From Acidobacterium sp. (GTDB taxonomy: Bacteria; Acidobacteriota; Terriglobia; Terriglobales; Acidobacteriaceae), in contig PMUI01000059.1 in the NCBI GenBank assembly GCA_003166955.1, forward strand, positions 1 to 34,697: DNA of 34,697 nt, given 5' to 3'. Within the stretch, counting starts at the first letter, position 1; each line of letters begins with the position of its first letter. Position numbers and translations under genes: made by a program. A model generated the notes under the pieces. The model was not told the DNA's origin, did no database searches, and was given only the letters and a program-made list of their open reading frames with translations. Positions 30,390 to 34,697 of the stretch are shown piece after piece.

Positions 30390-32297
30390 ATGAGCGATTG
30401 CTGCAGCACAACGGCGACGATTGAAGTTCCGGTTGAGCCCCGGGTTGCCGGGCGCATTCGTACGGTGGCTCTGGTGGGGCCGCCGAACTCGGGGAAGTCG
30501 ACGCTGTTCAATCGGCTGACGGGGCTGCGGCAGAAGGTCGCGAATTATCCTGGCGTAACGGTGGAGCAGCGCGTGGGCCGGCTGAACGGGATTGGCCGCA
30601 GCGATCTGACGCTGATCGATCTGCCGGGGATTTACGGACTCGATTCCTATTCGGAAGACGCGCGGGTTGCGGTGGAGGTGTTGCACGGCGAGATGCCGGG
30701 GACACCGGCGCCAGACGCGATTCTGCTGGTGCTGGACTCGCTGCAGCTGCGGCGGCAACTGATGCTGGCGGCTCCGGTGCTGGCGCTGGGATTGCCGACG
30801 CTGGTGCTGCTGAACATGAGCGACCTGATGGAGGCGCGCGGCGGGCGCGTGGATACGCTGGCGCTGGCGCAGGAGCTGGGCGTGCCGGTGGCGAAGATTT
30901 CTGCGACGCGGGGCGCGGGGCTGGATTCGATCACACACTTTCTGAATCGGAAGGCGGAGCCCGAGACGCCGAATGTGGCGCTGGCGGCGGGGCGGATTGA
31001 GCTGCCGGTGATGGGGAATCCGCGGTCGTACCGGCAGTGGGCGACGGGGATCAGCACGCGGACCAAGTACAAGGCGCCGATTTCGAATGAGTGGACGAAG
31101 CGGATTGACGGCGTGCTGCTGCACCGGATCTGGGGGCCGCTGATTTTTCTGGCGGTGGTGTTTGCGGTGTTCCAGGTGGTGTTTTCGATTGGGCAGCCGC
31201 TGAGCGATGGGTTTGGCGATGTGCTGAACGGCGTGGGCGCTCGGATTGGTGCTTTGATGGGGCCGGGGTGGGTCGAGTCGCTGCTGATTGATGGCATTTG
31301 GCGCGGCGTGGCTTCGGTGCTCGTCTTTTTGCCACAGATACTGTTACTGTTTCTGTTTATTGGCGTGCTGGAGGATTCGGGGTACCTTGCGCGGGCGGCT
31401 CTGATTGCGGATCGCGTGATGCGGTCGATTGGGCTGAATGGGAAAGCATTTATTCCGCTGCTGTCGGCGTATGCGTGCGCGGTGCCTGCGATTATGGCGA
31501 CGCGGACGATCGAGAACAAGCGGGACCGGTTCGCGACAATTCTGGTGGCGCCGTTCATGACGTGCTCGGCGCGGCTTCCGATTTACATGCTGATGATCGC
31601 GGCGTTCATTCCCAACAGGCCGATTCTTGGGGATTTGTTTGGGCTGCGGGCGGCGGTAATGCTGTCGCTGTACGTGCTGGGATTTGTGGCGGCGCTCGGG
31701 ACGGCGTGGCTGCTGAAGTCGTCGATCCTGAAGGCGTCGTCAGCGCCGTTCATTCTGGAGCTGCCGCAGTATCGGCTGCCTACGGTGCGGTCGCTGAGTT
31801 TGCGGCTGGTGGATCGCGGCAAGGTGTTTCTGCGCCAGGCGGGGACGGTGATTCTGGCGGTGACGATCGTGCTGTGGGTGATGAGCCATGTGCCTTTCCA
31901 TACGGACCTGGCGGGCAGCGTGATCGGACGGATCGGACAGTTCATTGAGCCGGCGATTAAGCCGCTGGGATTCAACTGGAAGATTGGGATTGGGCTCCTG
32001 ACGTCGGTGATGGCGCGGGAAGTGATTGTGGGCACGCTGGGCACGCTGTATGGAGCCGATCCGGCGACACAGTCGCTGGGATTGCAGGCGGCGCTGCGGC
32101 ATGATCTGACGCTGGGCGGTGCGATGGCGCTGGTGGTGTTCTTCGCGTTTGCGATGCAGTGCACGTCGACGATCGCGATTGTGCGGCGGGAGACGAACAG
32201 CTGGCGGTGGCCGGCGCTGCAGTTTGCTTACATGAGCGTGCTGGCGTATGTGGCGGCGCTGGCTACGAACCAGGTGATTTTGCATTTTGTGCGGTGA
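30390..32297 (+). CDS. feoB: Ferrous iron transporter FeoB
   Basis: 635 residues; shorter than E. coli FeoB (about 770) but within the family range. The N-terminal G domain has G1 GPPNSGKST (~30-38), a G2 Thr in YPGVTVEQ, G3 DLPGIYGL, G4 NMSD and G5 SATRGAG. The membrane part carries the two Gate motifs: LSAYACAVPAIMATRTI with FMTCSARLPIYML, and LLTSVMAREVIVGTLGTLYG. It imports Fe(II) under GTP control. A Cys pair near the N-terminus (SDCCS) precedes the G domain. The gene ends at a 7-bp repeat array. Confidence 0.96.
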   Translation: MSDCCSTTATIEVPVEPRVAGRIRTVALVGPPNSGKSTLFNRLTGLRQKVANYPGVTVEQRVGRLNGIGRSDLTLIDLPGIYGLDSYSEDARVAVEVLHGEMPGTPAPDAILLVLDSLQLRRQLMLAAPVLALGLPTLVLLNMSDLMEARGGRVDTLALAQELGVPVAKISATRGAGLDSITHFLNRKAEPETPNVALAAGRIELPVMGNPRSYRQWATGISTRTKYKAPISNEWTKRIDGVLLHRIWGPLIFLAVVFAVFQVVFSIGQPLSDGFGDVLNGVGARIGALMGPGWVESLLIDGIWRGVASVLVFLPQILLLFLFIGVLEDSGYLARAALIADRVMRSIGLNGKAFIPLLSAYACAVPAIMATRTIENKRDRFATILVAPFMTCSARLPIYMLMIAAFIPNRPILGDLFGLRAAVMLSLYVLGFVAALGTAWLLKSSILKASSAPFILELPQYRLPTVRSLSLRLVDRGKVFLRQAGTVILAVTIVLWVMSHVPFHTDLAGSVIGRIGQFIEPAIKPLGFNWKIGIGLLTSVMAREVIVGTLGTLYGADPATQSLGLQAALRHDLTLGGAMALVVFFAFAMQCTSTIAIVRRETNSWRWPALQFAYMSVLAYVAALATNQVILHFVR

Positions 32298-32298
32298 G

Positions 32299-32340
32299 GG
32301 AAGCCGGGAGCCAGTAGCCTGTAGCGGGTGACCCGTAGCT
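32299..32340 (+). repeat. Degenerate 7-bp tandem repeat (6 units)
   Basis: GGAAGCC, GGGAGCC, AGTAGCC, TGTAGCG, GGTGACC and CGTAGCT, right after the feoB stop and between convergent genes. Confidence 0.65.
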
Positions 32341-32378
32341 CACTACGCCTTTCGATGCAAACAGAAGACGCGCCTCAC

Positions 32379-33041
32379 TTATGAAGACAGGGCGTAGCGG
32401 AGGGGGCGGTGTCCGCTGCTTCTCCAGAAGTAGACGAGGACGATGACACTGGCGATGGCCGCGTACGCGCACCAGACCGACGTGACCGCATACTGCTTGA
32501 CTGCGGCTACGACGAGAAGAATTGCGAGGTTGGCCGCGCCGAAGACCACCATCGACCGGACCTTCGAGAAAAACAGCGAGCCGCAAGTGGCGATGATGTA
32601 CAGGATCGCAATGACCATATGGGCGGTTCCGGGATTGGTATACACGATGCTGTTTTGCCGGATGTAGATTTGCGTCGGAAAGGTCGCCAACGCCCACAGG
32701 ATGTAGAGTCCCGTTGCTCCGCCGATGACGAGGAAGGGCACCATGCGGGTGCGACTGCTGCCGTTCGGTTCGAAGAGCAGCACGCCGAGGGGTAAGAGGA
32801 ACGGAAGAAGCCCCTGCGCGTAGAGCATGTAGGCCGCACCCATATCGTGAGTGACGACGGGCGAGAGCCGGCCATCGAGGCCGAGCCAGACGAATCCTTC
32901 AATGAACTGATGGATGGCGAAGAGCGCAGGGAGCGATGCGAAAAGCAATTCGCGGCGGTGCTTGACCTTGGTCAGAGTGACGATGCCGAGGGCTCCAAGA
33001 ACTCCGCTGCCGACAAAGTTGGCGGTTGCTGAAAAGCACAT
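32379..33041 (-). CDS. Integral membrane protein, DUF6629-like
   Basis: 220 residues with about six to seven membrane segments. The N-terminus MCFSATANFVGSGVLGALGIVTL and the FAIHQFIEGFVWLGL segment resemble a family of uncharacterised membrane proteins beginning MCFSATA (DUF6629, from memory). Function unknown. Convergent with feoB and divergent from the phospholipase-D-like gene. Confidence 0.75.
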   Translation of the reverse strand: MCFSATANFVGSGVLGALGIVTLTKVKHRRELLFASLPALFAIHQFIEGFVWLGLDGRLSPVVTHDMGAAYMLYAQGLLPFLLPLGVLLFEPNGSSRTRMVPFLVIGGATGLYILWALATFPTQIYIRQNSIVYTNPGTAHMVIAILYIIATCGSLFFSKVRSMVVFGAANLAILLVVAAVKQYAVTSVWCAYAAIASVIVLVYFWRSSGHRPLRYALSS

Positions 33042-33130
33042 GAATCGTCGTCTCCCGTTCGTGGATTATACGGTTCGTCGCCGAACGCGGGAGACTGCTG
33101 CAGGGCGAAGGTGCCGCGCGGAATATGGAT

Positions 33131-33150
33131 GGCGTGAGCAAGCTCACGCC
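33131..33150 (+). repeat. Perfect palindrome upstream of the PLD-like gene
   Basis: GGCGTGAGC-AA-GCTCACGCC. It has the same 9-2-9 architecture as the feoA-feoB palindrome but a different sequence. The surrounding 33042-33298 gap has no gene. Confidence 0.65.
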
Positions 33151-33298
33151 GGCGTATTTGTTGCTGGCTAGCCTCTTCGAGCTACGCCAGCTTGCCTGCG
33201 GCAGCAAGGTGGGCGCTTCGCGCCGGTTTTTCTGAATGTTTCAAAACCTGATGAGCCTGTTGGATGGGCGATAATGGGCGACGCGAGGTGCAAGGCGC

Positions 33299-34150
33299 TT
33301 GCGAACTCTTCAAGGATTTAACCTCGGAAAGCAATTACGAAGCCTTTCCGACTCTGCGCGCGAAAGAGTGTGGATTATCTCGCCTTATATAGGCCGGTGG
33401 CCGGCGGTAACGCGACTTCTCGGAGGATCATGGTGGACAGGAAGCTTCGTCGATCTGCGCCTAATCACTGACTTGTCGGATCAGAGAAATGTCAACCCTG
33501 GCACTCTTGCGTGGCTATCGGACCGGGGGAAGGTTAGATCTCTTCCCGGCGTCCACGCAAAAGTCTATATATTCGACAATCAAGCAATTGTGACCTCCGC
33601 GAACCTCACAGAGACTGCTTTCACAAAGCGTAGGGAGATTGGGGTCTGGCTGTCCGCGGACGAGAGCCGGGAGACCGTCGAGATATTTGAGTCTTGGTGG
33701 GCCAACGAGGCGAGCGAAGTGAGCACTACCGAATTGGAGAGGTTCAGAGAGCGTCGCAAGGTTGGGGAATTCGACGAAATCGACGACGGCGCCTTCAAAC
33801 TCAAGAGACTCTGGGAATTGCCTGATAAGCCCGCTCTTCAGCTATTCGATATCAAAGAGGCAGAGAAGACCGGGAACTATGCTCAGTACCTGCAGAAGTA
33901 TCGGGAATTGGCACGACTGTATGAGTCGAAGCAACGGTTGTGGGAAGATGCTCCGCTATATCTGGAGGTGGACGCATTTCTAAATTTTCTGTTCCATGGA
34001 GGTGCTCGGCCGTCAGAACCCTTCAAGGGTTCGGCCAGGGCTCGGAGCTTGACGGATGAAAGCCGTGACAGAGAAGTCGGTGCCCTAGCGTCCTCGTTTG
34101 CATCGTGGCTGCAGAATCACGCAGATGATAAAGATTGGAGGGTGAGGTGA
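33299..34150 (+). CDS. Phospholipase-D-like (HKD) nuclease-type protein, N-terminal part
   Basis: 283 residues up to an in-frame TGA. A single HKD-like motif is seen: H86-A-K88-V-Y-I-F-D93, then T-S100-A-N102. It is preceded by RVWIISPYIG, the usual first strand of PLD-like nucleases. Downstream segments are RREIGVWL and a charged helical region. Codon and base use are less GC-rich than the neighbours, suggesting transfer. TTG 33299 starts the conserved strand region, as no ATG is in frame. Reading past the TGA gives more protein-like sequence in the same frame, so this is probably part of a broken gene. Possible role in defence or DNA processing; speculative. Confidence 0.7.
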   Translation: MRTLQGFNLGKQLRSLSDSARERVWIISPYIGRWPAVTRLLGGSWWTGSFVDLRLITDLSDQRNVNPGTLAWLSDRGKVRSLPGVHAKVYIFDNQAIVTSANLTETAFTKRREIGVWLSADESRETVEIFESWWANEASEVSTTELERFRERRKVGEFDEIDDGAFKLKRLWELPDKPALQLFDIKEAEKTGNYAQYLQKYRELARLYESKQRLWEDAPLYLEVDAFLNFLFHGGARPSEPFKGSARARSLTDESRDREVGALASSFASWLQNHADDKDWRVR

Positions 34151-34498
34151 CTTAGTACCGTTCGAGCGTTACTGTCCAAAGACAGAATTGACGAGCTTGA
34201 TATGGCCGGTGTTGAGGCTGTCTTGAATTGTATCCACGCGATGGGGGCGCTCCCGTGGCCCAGGATGGAGTTTCTTCGCTCAGATAGAAATAGCATAGAG
34301 GTGATCCGCGACGCATGGTCCAAGCTGCTATTCGGTGACGGCGGCGAGGAAAAACGGATCGAGCAATGTCAAAAACAGCTTCACAGCTTCGGCCCATCGA
34401 GCACACAGGAATTGCTTGGCTGTTTCTACCCGGAGAAGTACCCGCTCAAGAATTCGAACTCTGACGCTGGACTCCGATATCTCGGGTATGACGTTTAG
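34151..34498 (+). pseudogene. Probable C-terminal remnant of the PLD-like gene
   Basis: Same frame as the upstream gene, directly after its TGA. The translation starts LSTVRALLSKDRIDELD before the first ATG (34202) and continues VEAVLNCIHAMGALPW, DAWSKLLFGDGGEEKRI and SSTQELLGCFYPEKYPL, ending DAGLRYLGYDV. The coding-like stretch before any start codon argues that both pieces were one protein, with CGA (Arg) mutated to TGA. An alternative is a separate small gene starting at 34202. The FYPEKYPL...GYDV portion resembles sequences I associate with restriction or defence proteins; no firm assignment. Confidence 0.55.
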
Positions 34499-34697
34499 TG
34501 GTGATGCGCCAGGTTCGTGACAGGTGTTGTTGGGACGGTCAGCTGCAGCGATCTGCTCATCGATGGTCCTCTGCTTCGTCCTCATGACGATTTCGGAAGA
34601 TGAATATTGGGATTCGGCAAACCGCTCACGTCGGTGTGGAGTACGATCTCTTCGTGAAAAAGTCTGCTCGCTCGACCCTCTGACGTGCCCCCGAATT
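34499..34697 (+). other. 199-bp window end without recognised gene
   Basis: Only short frames are present. If one T is removed from GACGTTTAG at 34490-34498, the remnant would read on as VSGDAPGS before stopping, so a frameshift is possible. A minus-strand frame starting at 34585 (MRTKQRTIDEQIAAAD) has no support. Confidence 0.4.

Noticed and set aside
34328-34585. 85-residue minus-strand frame at the window end (MRTKQRTIDEQ...)
   Set aside because: No ribosome site or recognised domain, and it is antisense to the PLD-like remnant.

Overview
The window looks like chromosome of a GC-rich member of the Acidobacteriota (Terriglobia/Acidobacteriaceae type). This is inferred from a VWFA-related protein of the acidobacterial type, acidobacterial-style AAA/VWA and glycosyltransferase genes, and dense families of short interspersed repeats. 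No rRNA, tRNA, insertion sequence or CRISPR array was recognised. Genes are mostly housekeeping or surface functions in short operons on both strands.

Layout. 1-4.5 kb: a large secreted VWFA-related protein and an acyl-CoA thioesterase, both on the minus strand, embedded in repeats. 4.5-8.8 kb: plus-strand TPR protein, LON-domain protein, an AAA ATPase and its VWA partner. 8.8-13.7 kb: a giant Lhr-type helicase on the minus strand carrying in-frame repeat insertions. 13.9-18.9 kb: a tightly overlapped chemotaxis operon cheA-cheW-cheY-cheB-cheR on the minus strand, with no receptor gene in the window. 19.0-23.1 kb: plus-strand nucleoside salvage (cytidine deaminase, pyrimidine-nucleoside phosphorylase, CNT nucleoside transporter, purine nucleoside phosphorylase), convergent with a secreted S1/P1-type nuclease fused to a TonB C-terminal domain. 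Together they suggest uptake and use of environmental nucleic acid. 24.5-28.7 kb: secreted Xaa-Pro aminopeptidase, a processive-type family 2 glycosyltransferase and an outer-membrane barrel protein. 28.9-32.3 kb: membrane-anchored cytochrome c, then feoA-feoB ferrous iron uptake with a Crp/FNR-like palindrome upstream. 32.4-34.7 kb: a DUF6629-like membrane protein and a lower-GC, probably acquired phospholipase-D-like gene broken by an in-frame TGA.

The most unusual content is the repeat landscape. (i) A hairpin element of about 40 bp with a conserved 20-30 bp tail occurs about ten times. Its stems differ between copies but stay paired, which indicates selection or propagation as a structure. 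(ii) Arrays of degenerate 7-bp tandem repeats lie in many intergenic gaps; each has its own sequence but all keep the 7-bp period. (iii) A 15-bp tandem repeat flanks the AAA ATPase gene on both sides. Hairpin elements often lie just after heptamer arrays, and copies of the hairpin and of another palindromic element sit in frame inside the lhr helicase gene. All functional calls come from reading motifs by eye; no database search was run.
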